DNA of 64,000 bases from Gaiellales bacterium. Lineage in GTDB: Bacteria > Actinomycetota > Thermoleophilia > Gaiellales > JAICJC01. This document shows positions 44,889-54,169 of this stretch, piece after piece. Each line of letters opens with the position of its first letter. The first letter of the stretch is position 1. The position numbers were made by a program, and so were the translations under genes. The notes below the pieces were generated by a model. It saw nothing but the letters and a program-made list of their open reading frames with translations, made no database searches and was not told where the DNA came from. The DNA lies in NCBI GenBank assembly GCA_036403155.1, contig DASWRM010000073.1:1-64000 (forward strand), in the 5' to 3' direction.

Positions 44889-46442
44889 ATGGCGGAAATC
44901 GCGGTAGACGATCGGCGATTGCTCAAGACGATGCACTGGTGGGACGGCTTCGTCGTCGGTCTCTGCAATCCCGGCTTCCTGCTCGCAGGCCTGGCCGGCT
45001 CGGTTGACACGTTGGGCCCGAAATGGGCCGCCATCATCTGGTTCTCTTCCTCCATCGTCGGCGCGTTGCAGGCATACATCTACGCCGAGCCCGCCACGAT
45101 GTTCCCCGACAAGTCCGGCGGACTCTCGATGTACGCCAAGGAGGGCTGGCGGAAGTACTTCTCGCTGGCCGGTCCGCTGGCGACCTTCGGGTACTGGTTC
45201 GCCTGGTCGAGCGTGCTCGCCATCTACGGCGGCATCATCGGCACGCTGCTGATCACCCGCTTCTGGGCCACGGACTGGATCGGAACGTTCGTCTGGCATC
45301 TCGGGTTCTTCGACGTGTACGGCTACCGGCTGATCGGCCTCGTCTGCATCCTCATGTGCTTCGTGTTCAACGTGCGCGGCATGCGGCCGGCGGTCTGGTT
45401 CAGCTACGTGACGGGTGCGATGATGCTGATCCCTGTGCTGGCGCTCGCGATCGTGCCGTTCCTGAACGGCGACATCTCGAACCATGCGCTGAACCAGAAC
45501 TTCATCTCGGCCTCGGTCTCGTTCTACGGCGGAACGCCGAGCACGTTCCAGAGCCTCGTGATGGGCATCGTCTGGTTCTGGGTGATCGGCTGGTCGTCCT
45601 ACGGGCCGGAGGCGCCTGCCACGTTCGCGCCCGAGTTCATCGACACCAAGGACGACACCCGCAAGGCGCTTGCCTCAGCGGGGATCCTGAACTGCTTCCT
45701 CTGCCTGCTGCTGCCGCTGACGATCGTGGCCGAGCTTGGCACGGGGACGATTGCGAAGGACACGACCTACATCGCCTACCTGACGTCCGCGCTCGACAAC
45801 ACGGTCGGCTCGACGCTTGGCGGCCTGTTCGTCGTCTTCCTCAGCGCCGGACTGCTGCTCTCGATGAACACGGCCACGATGGACGGGTCGCGGGCGCTGT
45901 ACGGCATGGCGAAGGAGGGGCTGACGGTCAAGCAGCTCGACCGGCTGAACCACTACCACGTGCCGGGCCGAGCCATGGCGCTCGACTGCATCCTCAACAT
46001 CTGCCTGCTCTACTTCGCGCCCAGCCTGCTGTTCATCCTGGTCGCGGGCAACATCGGGTACGTGCTCTCGCACGTGTTCGCCCTGTCCGGCGTGCTGCTG
46101 CTGCGCCGCGACCGGCCCGACTGGCCGCGCCCGTTCCGCCTGGCCAGATACTGGGTGCCGGTGATCTGGGCGTGCCTGGCGGTGAACCTGATCGCGACCG
46201 TCTTCGGCGTGATCTGGATCAAGTACACCGGCTACCTGATCAAGGGCACCGACGTGACGGGGTACAGGACCGCGGCGATCGCCGTCGGCCTGGCCGCGCT
46301 GGCCGCGGGCGTGCTCGGGTACGTGATCGGCCAGTACCAGCACGGCAGGAAGTTCAGCTTCAAGGATCCGAGCGACGAGACGCCGTCGGCAGCGGCGTAC
46401 GAGCTGCTCGGGCAGCCGGTGCCCGTCGTCGCGGGCGACTAG
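44889..46442 (+). CDS. APC-superfamily amino acid/amine permease 2
   Basis: 517 residues, about twelve membrane segments. WWDGFVVGLCNPGFLLAGLAGSV is the helix-1 unwinding region of APC carriers; VIGWSSYGPEAPATFAPEF is the helix-6-8 region. GGGAGG ribosome site 6-11 nt before ATG 44889. Convergent to the aldehyde dehydrogenase gene. Substrate probably an amino acid or amine; the neighbouring dehydrogenase would suit an omega-amino aldehyde route (inference). Confidence 0.88.
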   Translation: MAEIAVDDRRLLKTMHWWDGFVVGLCNPGFLLAGLAGSVDTLGPKWAAIIWFSSSIVGALQAYIYAEPATMFPDKSGGLSMYAKEGWRKYFSLAGPLATFGYWFAWSSVLAIYGGIIGTLLITRFWATDWIGTFVWHLGFFDVYGYRLIGLVCILMCFVFNVRGMRPAVWFSYVTGAMMLIPVLALAIVPFLNGDISNHALNQNFISASVSFYGGTPSTFQSLVMGIVWFWVIGWSSYGPEAPATFAPEFIDTKDDTRKALASAGILNCFLCLLLPLTIVAELGTGTIAKDTTYIAYLTSALDNTVGSTLGGLFVVFLSAGLLLSMNTATMDGSRALYGMAKEGLTVKQLDRLNHYHVPGRAMALDCILNICLLYFAPSLLFILVAGNIGYVLSHVFALSGVLLLRRDRPDWPRPFRLARYWVPVIWACLAVNLIATVFGVIWIKYTGYLIKGTDVTGYRTAAIAVGLAALAAGVLGYVIGQYQHGRKFSFKDPSDETPSAAAYELLGQPVPVVAGD

Positions 46443-46458
46443 CTGCGGTGCATGTCAC

Positions 46459-46491
46459 CCCGGGAGCCCGGCCGCGTGCCGGGCTCCCGGG
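46459..46491. terminator. GC hairpin between convergent genes
   Basis: Perfect 14-bp arms CCCGGGAGCCCGGC / GCCGGGCTCCCGGG around CGCGT, between the permease stop (46442) and the dehydrogenase stop (46500). No T-run; such I-shaped terminators are usual in actinobacteria. Confidence 0.75.
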
Positions 46492-46499
46492 CGTTCGCG

Positions 46500-47936
46500 C
46501 TACTCGCCGAGCTCCCAGGTGATCTGCTTGGTCTCGGTCATCGCGTCGAAGATCCACCCGGCCAGCTCGCGGCCCGACCCGGACTTCTTCGCGCCGCCGA
46601 ACGGCGCCATCTGATCCCAGTAGTTCGTCGTCTCGTTGATGTGGACGGTGCCGTGGCGCAGCTCTTCGGCGTAGCGCCACGCGGCACGCAGGTCGTTCGT
46701 GAAGACCGCCGCGGTGAGGCCGAAGTCCGTCTCGTTCGCGATCCGCAGGGCCTCGTCGTCGTCCTCGAACGTCATGATCGGCGCGACGGGTCCGAACGTC
46801 TCCTCGCGGGCGATGCGCATGTCGCTGGTGACCCCGTCGATGATCGTCGGCTCGTGCAGCAGCCCCGCGTGGCCGCCGCCCATGACGACGCTCGCGCCCT
46901 TCTCGACCGCCTCCGCGATGTGCCCCTTGGTGCGGTTGAGCACCGCCTCGGTGCGCACGGGCCCCATGTCGGTCTCGTCGGCCGTCGGGTCGCCGGTCGT
47001 CAGCGCCTCCGCCCGCTCGCGCAGCAGCTGGATGAAGCGGTCCTTCACGGAGCTGTGGACGAGGATCCGCTCGGCGGCGGTGCAGCACTGCCCGGCCAGG
47101 TAGAAGCACCCGGTGATGGCCGCATCGGCGGCCTTGTCGAGATCCGCGTCGGCGCGGACGATCTGAGGGCCGTTGCCGCCCAGCTCGAGCACGCGGTTCT
47201 TGAGGGCGGCCTCGCGGGCGACCGCCTCGCCGGTCTCGACCGAGCCGGTGAAGACCACGCAGCCGACGTCGGGATGCTCGACCAGCGCCTTGCCCGCATC
47301 GCCGCGGCCGTGGACGAGGTTCACCGTGCCGGGCGGGAAGCCGGCGTCGTGCAGCAGCTCGACGAACTTCTCGGCGCAGAGCGGCGAGAACTCGGAGGGC
47401 TTCCAGACCGTGGTGCAGCCGATGGCAAGGCCGTAGACGATCGGGATGCCGGCGATGTCGACCGGGAAGTTCCACGGCGTCACCGCGGCGACCACGCCGA
47501 TCGGCTCCTGTACGACCATGATCCGCTTGCTGCCCGTCCATTCCTGGGTCGAGGGCAGCACCTTGCCGGCGTAGCGCAGTGCGTCCTCCGACGCCCGGCG
47601 GAAATGGTCGACGGTGAACTCCTCCATCTCCTCGCGCGCCTCGCGGATCGTCTTTCCGACCTCGCGCGAGATCAGCTGTGCGATCTCCTCGTTTCGCTCC
47701 ATGCAGAGATCGAAGGCCCGGCGGCAGAGCTCGACCCGGTGGCGCAGGGGCGTCTTTCGCCATGCGGGGAACGCGTCACGAGCGGCGGCGACCGCCCGGT
47801 CGATGTCCGCCGGCGCGGCCGCCTGGACGGTGCCGACCACCGTGCCGTCGTAGGGGCTGCGAACCTCGATCTCCTCGCCGTCGCCGGCGACCCACTCACC
47901 GTTGATGAACGCGCTGCGCGCGGTCGCGATCGCCAT
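46500..47936 (-). CDS. NAD(P)-dependent aldehyde dehydrogenase
   Basis: 478 residues, full ALDH superfamily fold. VTPWNFPVDIA cofactor region, FTGSVETG, the catalytic general base in LELGGNGPQIV and catalytic cysteine in AGQCCTAAERI, and EETFGPVAPIM. It resembles class members such as gamma-aminobutyraldehyde, succinate-semialdehyde or glycolaldehyde/lactaldehyde dehydrogenases. ATG at 47936 preceded by AGGAGGAAGC. Divergent from the glycerol kinase gene. Substrate unresolved; unlike the BMC-locus enzyme, it carries no C-terminal targeting extension. Confidence 0.92.
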   Translation of the reverse strand: MAIATARSAFINGEWVAGDGEEIEVRSPYDGTVVGTVQAAAPADIDRAVAAARDAFPAWRKTPLRHRVELCRRAFDLCMERNEEIAQLISREVGKTIREAREEMEEFTVDHFRRASEDALRYAGKVLPSTQEWTGSKRIMVVQEPIGVVAAVTPWNFPVDIAGIPIVYGLAIGCTTVWKPSEFSPLCAEKFVELLHDAGFPPGTVNLVHGRGDAGKALVEHPDVGCVVFTGSVETGEAVAREAALKNRVLELGGNGPQIVRADADLDKAADAAITGCFYLAGQCCTAAERILVHSSVKDRFIQLLRERAEALTTGDPTADETDMGPVRTEAVLNRTKGHIAEAVEKGASVVMGGGHAGLLHEPTIIDGVTSDMRIAREETFGPVAPIMTFEDDDEALRIANETDFGLTAAVFTNDLRAAWRYAEELRHGTVHINETTNYWDQMAPFGGAKKSGSGRELAGWIFDAMTETKQITWELGE

Positions 47937-48046
47937 GCTTCCTCCTGGGATGGTGCCGGGTGTGCCGGCCAACTCTACTGCAGGGTGGACGGCGCTTCCG
48001 TGACGCCGCGAGGCAGCGCGGGCGGCGGCTGTGCGACGATGGCCGG

Positions 48047-49507
48047 GTGAACGGCCCGGCGTCACGCGGCGTCGTCCTGGCGGTCGACCAGGGCAGCTCG
48101 AGCACGCGCTGCGTGGCGTACGACGACCGCATGCGGGTGGTCGGGACGGCTGTGTCGCCGGTCGCGACGTCGCGGCCCGGCCCCGGGATGGTCGAGCACG
48201 ATCCGGTCGCGCTCCTGGACGGCGTGCTGGCCGTGCTGGACGAGGCGCGCGCCGGGTCGGAGGTGGCTGCGGTCGGCATCGCGAACCAGACCGAGACGTT
48301 CGTGGTGTGGGACGCCGAGACGGGTGATGCGGTGTCGCCGCTGATCAGCTGGCAGGACCAGCGGGCCGAGCAGGAGGCGCGTGCGCGCGACGGGCATGCC
48401 GACGGGGTGACCGCACTGACGGGGCTCCCGCTCGATCCGACGTTCTCGGCGCCGAAGCTGGCGTGGCTGTTCGAGCGCGATGCCGGGCTGCTGCGGCGGG
48501 CCGAGCAGGGCGAGCTGCTCGTCGGCGACGTCGCATGCTGGCTTGCCTGGAAGCTGTCGGGCGGCGCTGCGCATGTGACCGAGCCCTCGAACGCGTCGCG
48601 CTCCCTGCTGCTGGACCTCGACGCGCTGCATTGGGACGCGTGGCTGTGCGACCTGTTCGGCGTCACCGGGACGATGCTGCCCGAGGTGCGCCGCTCGGAT
48701 GCGCCCGGCGTGGGCACGAGCGGGGCCGTCGCCGGATTCGAGGCGCCGATCGCCGCGATGCTGGGAGATCAGCAGGCGGCGCTCTACGGGCAGGGCTGCA
48801 CCCGGCCGCGGATGGCGGCGCTCACGCTCGGAACGGGCGCGTTCCTGTGGCTGAACGTTGGCCCAGAGCGTCCGGATCCGCCCGGCGGCGTGCTGGCCAC
48901 GGCCGCCTGGGACACGGCCCGCGGCCGTGCGTACGCCCTGGAGGCGTTCGGGGCGAACGCCGGCAATGCGCTCTCGCTGCTGCGGCAGCTGGGGCTGCTC
49001 TCGGGCCCGCCGTCTCCAATGCCGGACTGGAGCCGCCGGCGCCCGGTGCTCGTCCCGGCCCCGGCCGGCCTCGGAACCCCGCGGTGGCACGGAGCCGACC
49101 GGATCACCCTGCTCGGCGCGGCCAGCACGACGACGGCCGGCGACCTGCACGGCGCGGCGGTGGCCGGCATCGCCCACCAGATCGTGGATGCGCTCGAAGC
49201 CCAGCACGCGGCCACGGCGATGGACGTGATCCGCGTCGGCGGTGGGCTGGCGGCGGACGCGTCGCTGCTACAGGCGGTTGCAGACCTGGCGGGGCTCGAG
49301 CTCGAGGTCTCGTCCCTGTTGGAGGCGAGCGCGCACGGCATCGCGGTGCTTGCCGCGGAGGCGGCCGGCGTGGTCGCTGAGGCTGCGGCCGCCCCGGCCG
49401 TTGCCCGGACGGTTGCCCCGCGGCTCGACGCAGACGGGCGCGAGCGCGAGCGCGACCGCTGGCGGCGGGCCGTGGACGTCCACGTCGGCGAGCGGGCGGC
49501 GGTGTGA
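48047..49507 (+). CDS. glpK: FGGY-family carbohydrate kinase, probable glycerol kinase
   Basis: 486 residues. First phosphate motif LAVDQGSSSTRCVAYD, WQDQRAEQEA substrate region, ALTLGTGAFLWLN second phosphate loop and VIRVGGGLAADASLLQAVAD adenosine loop. Next to and overlapping GlpD, it is most likely glycerol kinase, though the substrate loop differs somewhat from GlpK and another polyol is possible. GTG start at 48047; a GACGAT box lies 6 nt upstream. Pathway: glycerol to glycerol-3-phosphate to dihydroxyacetone phosphate. Confidence 0.82.
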   Translation: MNGPASRGVVLAVDQGSSSTRCVAYDDRMRVVGTAVSPVATSRPGPGMVEHDPVALLDGVLAVLDEARAGSEVAAVGIANQTETFVVWDAETGDAVSPLISWQDQRAEQEARARDGHADGVTALTGLPLDPTFSAPKLAWLFERDAGLLRRAEQGELLVGDVACWLAWKLSGGAAHVTEPSNASRSLLLDLDALHWDAWLCDLFGVTGTMLPEVRRSDAPGVGTSGAVAGFEAPIAAMLGDQQAALYGQGCTRPRMAALTLGTGAFLWLNVGPERPDPPGGVLATAAWDTARGRAYALEAFGANAGNALSLLRQLGLLSGPPSPMPDWSRRRPVLVPAPAGLGTPRWHGADRITLLGAASTTTAGDLHGAAVAGIAHQIVDALEAQHAATAMDVIRVGGGLAADASLLQAVADLAGLELEVSSLLEASAHGIAVLAAEAAGVVAEAAAAPAVARTVAPRLDADGRERERDRWRRAVDVHVGERAAV

Positions 49508-51198
49508 GCGCCGGCGCGCTCGGGCCCGAGGCGCGCGAACGGGCCGTCCAGCGGTTTGGCGTCGAGCGGTTCGACATCGCCGTTGTCGGGGGAGGCATCA
49601 CCGGCGTCGGGATCGCGCTCGACGCGGCGACGCGGGGGCTCTCCGTGGCGCTGGTCGAGGCCGGCGACATCGCCGGCGAGACGTCGAGCCGGTCGAGCAA
49701 GCTGATCCACGGTGGCCTGCGCTACCTCGAGATGCTGGACATCGGCCTCGTCCGCGAGGCGCTGTCCGAGCGCCGCCTCCTGCTCACCCGGATCGCCCCT
49801 CACCTGGTGCGGCCGGTGCCGTTCCTGTTCACGCTCACGCGGCGCGTCTGGGAGCGGCCGTACGTGGGCGCCGGGCTGCTGCTGTACGACTCGATGGGCG
49901 GAGCGCGGCACCTTCCGCGCGCGCGGCACCTGTCGCGGCGAAAGGCGCTGCGCGCGGCTCCGGCGCTTCGGCCCGACGCGCTGACCGGCGCGGTCGTGTT
50001 CCACGACTGCCAGGAGGACGACGCGCTTTACGCCGCGTACGTCGCGCGGACGGCCTCGGCGCACGGGGCGGCGATCGCGACGCGCATGCGGGCGGTCGGG
50101 GTCATGCGCGGCAGCGACGGCCGCGTCCAGGGGCTCGACCTGCGCGACGAGGAGTCGGGCGGGGGACTGGAGCTGCGGGCGCGGCACGTCGTGGCGGCGG
50201 TGGGAGGCGCCACGGACCGGTTCCTCGAGCTCGTGACGGGCCGTCCGTCGGAACTGCTCCGTCCGTCCAAGGGCATCCACCTGCTGGTGCCGCGGGCGGC
50301 GATCGCCGCGCGGCCGGGGATCTTCATGCGCACCGAGAAGAGCATCTTCCACGCGATCCCGTGGGGCGACGCCCACTGGCTGCTGGGAGACACCGACACC
50401 GCGTGGGACGGCGGCCCCGACGACGTGGTCGCCAGCGGGGCCGACCGCGACTACGTGCTGGACAAGATCAACAGCGTGGTGCGAACACCGGTCAGGGCCG
50501 AGGACGTGTGCGGGGTGCTCGCCGGCCTGCGGCCGCTGGTCGCCGCCGGCGGGGGCGACGACACCACGAAGCTGTCACGGAGCCACCGCCTGTTCCGGCC
50601 GGCGGACGGGATGACCGCGATCGCGGGCGGGAAGTACACGACGTACCGCGTGATGGCGCGTGACGCGGTCGACGCGGCTGCCCGTGACCTGAGCGGCGCG
50701 GCGCCGTCGCGCACGGAGGAGGTGCCGCTGGTGGGTGCGGAGGGCGCGGGGGCGGGGGCGCCGGCCCGCGTCCCGGACGAGCACGCGGCGCTGCTTCGGC
50801 GACGTCACGGAGGGTGCGCGGAGGAGGTGGCCGCTCTGGCGGCGGGCGACTCCGAGCTGGCGGTGCCGATCGCGGGTGCAGAGCGCTATCTGCGCGCCGA
50901 GGCGGTGCACGCCGTCACGCACCAGGGCGCGCGCGACCTGGACGACGTGCTCGCGCGGCGGATCCGCATCGCGCTCGAGGTGCCGGATCAGGGGCGCACC
51001 GCGGCGGCGGACGTGGCGCCGTTCGTCGGCCGCGCGCTGGGATGGTCGGCGGCCGAGACGGCCGAGCGGGTCGCGTCCTACGTGCGCCTGCGCGACGCGG
51101 GGGCAGCGGCGCTCGAGGCGCGGACGGACGCGGACGCACGCGCCCGGTTCGCGGCGATCCTCGCCGGTGCGCCGCCGCACCCGCCGAACGGCCGGTAG
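49504..51198 (+). CDS. glpD: Glycerol-3-phosphate dehydrogenase (FAD)
   Basis: 564 residues. FAD motif IAVVGGGITGVGIALDAATRG, ETSSRSSKLIHGGLRYLE with the substrate-handling pattern of GlpD, MRTEKSIFHAIPWG, DTDTAWDG and AIAGGKYTTYRVMA. The C-terminal helical domain (VTHQGARDLDDVLARRIRIALE) is complete. GTG at 49504 overlaps the kinase stop (GTGA). Membrane-peripheral respiratory enzyme. The pair gives complete glycerol entry into glycolysis; no facilitator GlpF is visible. Confidence 0.93.
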   Translation: MSAGALGPEARERAVQRFGVERFDIAVVGGGITGVGIALDAATRGLSVALVEAGDIAGETSSRSSKLIHGGLRYLEMLDIGLVREALSERRLLLTRIAPHLVRPVPFLFTLTRRVWERPYVGAGLLLYDSMGGARHLPRARHLSRRKALRAAPALRPDALTGAVVFHDCQEDDALYAAYVARTASAHGAAIATRMRAVGVMRGSDGRVQGLDLRDEESGGGLELRARHVVAAVGGATDRFLELVTGRPSELLRPSKGIHLLVPRAAIAARPGIFMRTEKSIFHAIPWGDAHWLLGDTDTAWDGGPDDVVASGADRDYVLDKINSVVRTPVRAEDVCGVLAGLRPLVAAGGGDDTTKLSRSHRLFRPADGMTAIAGGKYTTYRVMARDAVDAAARDLSGAAPSRTEEVPLVGAEGAGAGAPARVPDEHAALLRRRHGGCAEEVAALAAGDSELAVPIAGAERYLRAEAVHAVTHQGARDLDDVLARRIRIALEVPDQGRTAAADVAPFVGRALGWSAAETAERVASYVRLRDAGAAALEARTDADARARFAAILAGAPPHPPNGR

Positions 51199-51310
51199 CA
51201 CTGACGCCTGACATGTCGCGATGGCGTGACGGGCGGCTCCGTGGTTTCCCGAGGGAACGGCCCGGCGCATCCCCGATGGCCGTCCGGTGGTGCCGTGCCA
51301 CGCTGCCGGT

Positions 51311-51613
51311 ATGGCACACACACAGGACATCGACGAGGTCGTCGGCCCCACGGCGGATGACCTCCGCGACCTGGCCGTCCGCCGGCTCAAGAAGCGGCGG
51401 GACTTCCACGCGCACCTCTTCGCCTACGCCGTCATCAACGCGATGGTGTGGGCGATCTGGGCGATCACCGGCGACGGATATCCGTGGCCCGCCTGGCTCA
51501 CGCTGGGATGGGGCATCGGGTTGATCTTCAACGCGTGGGACGTCTTCATGCGGCGGCCGATCACGGAGGACGACATCCGGCACGAGGTCGACCGGCTCTC
51601 GCGCCCGACCTGA
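51311..51613 (+). CDS. 2TM-domain protein
   Basis: 100 residues. Acidic N terminus, then RRLKKRRDFHAHLFAYAVIN, first helix AVINAMVWAIWAI, loop GDGYPWPAW and second helix LGWGIGLIFNAWDVFM with basic surroundings, matching the bacterial 2TM-domain family, often found on membrane-linked histidine kinases or alone. A CACGCT box 6 nt before ATG 51311 follows the leaderless layout. Stop lies 1 nt from the convergent oxidoreductase stop. Preceding 112-nt gap has no other feature. Confidence 0.85.
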   Translation: MAHTQDIDEVVGPTADDLRDLAVRRLKKRRDFHAHLFAYAVINAMVWAIWAITGDGYPWPAWLTLGWGIGLIFNAWDVFMRRPITEDDIRHEVDRLSRPT

Positions 51614-51614
51614 G

Positions 51615-52787
51615 TCAGGCGCGCGCACCCGGCCCGTAGGCGAGGCGCAGCAAGCGCCCCTCGGCGAAGCGCTCGGCGCGCAGCTCCGAGACGTCGATCG
51701 GCGGCGTCCGGCCGGTCACCTCGGCCGCGATCACCTCCCCGACCGCGGGCGAGAGCTTGAACCCGTGCCCGCTCCACCCGGCCGCCAGGTACAGCCCCTC
51801 GATGCCCGGGCAGGGCCCGATCACGGGGTTCCAGTCGGGTGTCACGTCGTACGGCCCGGCGAATCCGCGCACCAGCGAGAAGTCGGCCAGCCCCGGGTAG
51901 CGTTGCCGCAAGCCCGTGCGCACCGCGTCGAGGTACCCCGGCGACAGAGCGTGATCGCAGTCGTCCGCGCGCTCGAGCCGGTCCTCGCCGGCATACGCGA
52001 CGGCGCAGAACTGGCGGCCGCGGTCAGGCCGCACCACGACGTTGCTGACGGCGTCCGACACCACCGCGGAGGGGAGCGGGCCGCCCGGCGCCGTGCGGAG
52101 GATCGCGACCTGCAGGCGCCGCAGCTCGATCGGCAGCCGCGCGCCGAGCGGCTCGAGCAGGTCGTTCGCCCAGGCACCGGTCGCGAGCACCACCCGCCCC
52201 GCCGCCACGCGGCCGGCGTCGGTCTCCACCCCGGTCACCCGGCCGTGCTCGACGGTGACCGCGCGCACCGTCGTCCCGAGGTGGTGGCGCAGCCCGCGCG
52301 ACGCGGCGGCGGCGAACCAGCCGAGGCACATCTTCTGCGCGTCGGCGAACCCCCCGTCCGGCTCGTACGCCGCGCCCGCCACACCGGCCGTCGACAGCTC
52401 CGGGTCGATGTCCGCGATGTCGCCCGGGTTCAGAAACCTCGTGTCCAGGCCGACCCCGGCGAGCATCTCGACGTTGCCGCGGCAGGCATCGACCAGGCGG
52501 TCCGGCACCGTCAGCAGGTACCCGCAGCGGACGTATCCCGCGTCGGCCACGCCTACCTCGTCGGCCCAGTTCGCGATCGTCCGCGAGCCGGCCATTGCGA
52601 GGCGGGCGACCACGGCGTTCGAGTAGTGCCGCCGCACCATCGAGAACGACCGCCCGGAGTCGCCCGACCCGGGCCACGAGCGGTCGAAGATCGCCACCGT
52701 TCCCGCGCCGTCACGGGTCAGGGCGTGCGCCGTCGCCAGCCCGACGATGCCGGCGCCGATGATCGCCGTGTCGACCGTCTCGCGCAC
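51615..52787 (-). CDS. FAD-dependent amine/amino acid oxidoreductase divergent from BMC locus
   Basis: 390 residues, DAO family. FAD motif TAIIGAGIVGLATAHALTRDG at residues 7-27, acidic strand end FDRSWPGSG, and C-terminal GLYLAAGWSGHGFKLSPAVG. Monomeric sarcosine oxidase and glycine-oxidase relatives look like this; they oxidise secondary or primary amines to imines and H2O2. GTG at 52787 has TAGGTT 6 nt upstream. Its promoter and that of the BMC operon share an inverted repeat, so it is likely co-regulated and may make or remove an amine used by the compartment. Not part of the described mycobacterial set as far as I recall. Confidence 0.87.
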   Translation of the reverse strand: MRETVDTAIIGAGIVGLATAHALTRDGAGTVAIFDRSWPGSGDSGRSFSMVRRHYSNAVVARLAMAGSRTIANWADEVGVADAGYVRCGYLLTVPDRLVDACRGNVEMLAGVGLDTRFLNPGDIADIDPELSTAGVAGAAYEPDGGFADAQKMCLGWFAAAASRGLRHHLGTTVRAVTVEHGRVTGVETDAGRVAAGRVVLATGAWANDLLEPLGARLPIELRRLQVAILRTAPGGPLPSAVVSDAVSNVVVRPDRGRQFCAVAYAGEDRLERADDCDHALSPGYLDAVRTGLRQRYPGLADFSLVRGFAGPYDVTPDWNPVIGPCPGIEGLYLAAGWSGHGFKLSPAVGEVIAAEVTGRTPPIDVSELRAERFAEGRLLRLAYGPGARA

Positions 52788-52793
52788 CCGGCA

Positions 52794-52859
52794 AACCTAC
52801 CAGTCACAGCCGGGTACCAAATCGACATATTTGACATTTGGTATGAGATTCGGTACGTT
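52794..52859. promoter_or_regulatory. Divergent control region of the BMC operon
   Basis: Plus strand: TTGACA (52831-52836), 17-nt spacer, TACGTT (52854-52859), 5 nt to ATG 52865. Minus strand: TAGGTT (52799-52794), 6 nt to GTG 52787, with TTTGGT at 52821-52816 as possible -35. Inverted repeat TACCAAAT (52815-52822) / ATTTGGTA (52836-52843), 13-nt spacer, overlaps both -35 regions; a third half-site ATTCGGTAC (52847-52855) lies in the spacer and -10. The block is strikingly AT-rich. Confidence 0.7.
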
Positions 52860-52864
52860 CGGGG

Positions 52865-54169
52865 ATGATGCCGCCAAGCTACGACTACGGCTTCTTCTCA
52901 TACGAGTCCAAGGACGACTTCCTGAACCGCTCGCGCGAGTTCTGGAACCCGGACAAGACGGACTTCTGGCAGGACGCGGGCGTCGATCTCGTGATTGACC
53001 GCCGCGAGGGCTACTTCTTCTGGGACATGGCCGGCCGCCGGTTGATCGACCTGCACCTGAACGGCGGCACCTACAACCTCGGCCACCGCAATCCCGAGCT
53101 GATCGCCACGCTCGAGCAGGCGATGGCCCGGTTCGACATCGGTAACCACCACTTCCCCGCGCTGGCCCGCACCGCGCTCGCCGAGGCGCTGGTCAAGACG
53201 TGCCCGCCGAACATGCGGCGTGTCATCTACGCAGCGGGCGGGGGCGAGGCCACCGACATCGCGATCAAGACCGCGCGCCACACGCGCCAGCGGCGCAAGA
53301 TCGTCTCGATCGTCAAGGGTTACCACGGCCACACCGGCCTGGCCGTCGCAACCGGCGACGACCGCTTCTCGAAGCTGTTCCTCGCCGACCGGCCCGAGGA
53401 GTTCGTCCACGTCCCGTTCAACGACCTGGCCGCGATGGAGGAAGCCCTGCGCGGAGGCGACGTCGCCGGCGTGCTGCTCGAGACGATCCCCGCCACGTAC
53501 GGCTTCCCGCTCCCCGAGCCCGGCTACCTCCAGTCCGTGAAGCGGCTCTGCGAGCGGTACGGCGCGCTCTACATCGCCGACGAGGTGCAGACGGGGCTCA
53601 TGCGCACCGGCGAGATGTGGGGCATCACCAAGGCCGCGGTCGAGCCCGACATCATGGTGGTCGGCAAGGGCATCACCGGCGGCATGTACCCGATCGCGTG
53701 CGTCGTCGTCTCGGAGGAGTGCTCCGCGTGGCTGAAGGAGGACGGCTTCGGCCACATCTCGACCGGCGGCGGCGCCGAGCTCGGCTGCATCGTGGGGCTC
53801 AAGGTGCTCGAGATCTGCGGCCGGCCGGAGGTGCGCTCGATGGTGCACTACATCGCCGACCGGTTCGGCCAGGGGCTCCGCGCCATCCAGGCCGCGTACC
53901 CGGACTGGTTCGTCGGCATCCGCCAGGACGGCGTGGTCATGGGGCTCGAGTTCGACCATCCGCAGGGCGCGAAGATGGTGATGAAGCACCTCTACGAGAA
54001 CGGCGTCTGGGCGATCTTCTCGACGCTCGACCCGCGCGTGCTGCAGTTCAAGCCGGGCATCCTCCAGGGCCCCGAGCTGGTGGATGAGACGCTCGACCGC
54101 ACCGAGGTGTCGATCGGCCAGGCGCTGGCCGAGCTGCGCACCGGCCGGGTGGCGGCGGGGGTGTCATGA
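52865..54169 (+). CDS. Class III PLP enzyme (aminotransferase fold; probable amino-alcohol-phosphate phospholyase)
   Basis: 434 residues. Fold type I: AAGGGEATDIAIKTARH PLP-phosphate loop, YHGHTG, the cofactor Asp in IADEVQTGLMRTG and the PLP lysine Lys268 in VVGKGITGG. In the mycobacterial aminoacetone/aminopropanol compartment the class III enzyme is thought to act on phosphorylated 1-amino-2-propanol, releasing ammonia, phosphate and propionaldehyde, like ethanolamine-phosphate phospholyase. First gene of the operon; its -10 box is 5 nt from ATG 52865, so the mRNA should be leaderless. Overlaps the next gene by 4 nt. Confidence 0.85.
   Translation: MMPPSYDYGFFSYESKDDFLNRSREFWNPDKTDFWQDAGVDLVIDRREGYFFWDMAGRRLIDLHLNGGTYNLGHRNPELIATLEQAMARFDIGNHHFPALARTALAEALVKTCPPNMRRVIYAAGGGEATDIAIKTARHTRQRRKIVSIVKGYHGHTGLAVATGDDRFSKLFLADRPEEFVHVPFNDLAAMEEALRGGDVAGVLLETIPATYGFPLPEPGYLQSVKRLCERYGALYIADEVQTGLMRTGEMWGITKAAVEPDIMVVGKGITGGMYPIACVVVSEECSAWLKEDGFGHISTGGGAELGCIVGLKVLEICGRPEVRSMVHYIADRFGQGLRAIQAAYPDWFVGIRQDGVVMGLEFDHPQGAKMVMKHLYENGVWAIFSTLDPRVLQFKPGILQGPELVDETLDRTEVSIGQALAELRTGRVAAGVS

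Noticed and set aside
46500-47936. Counting the 46.5 kb aldehyde dehydrogenase as a microcompartment enzyme
   Set aside because: It has the classical NAD(P) ALDH motifs and no C-terminal linker and helix, and is separated from the BMC locus by the glycerol genes.
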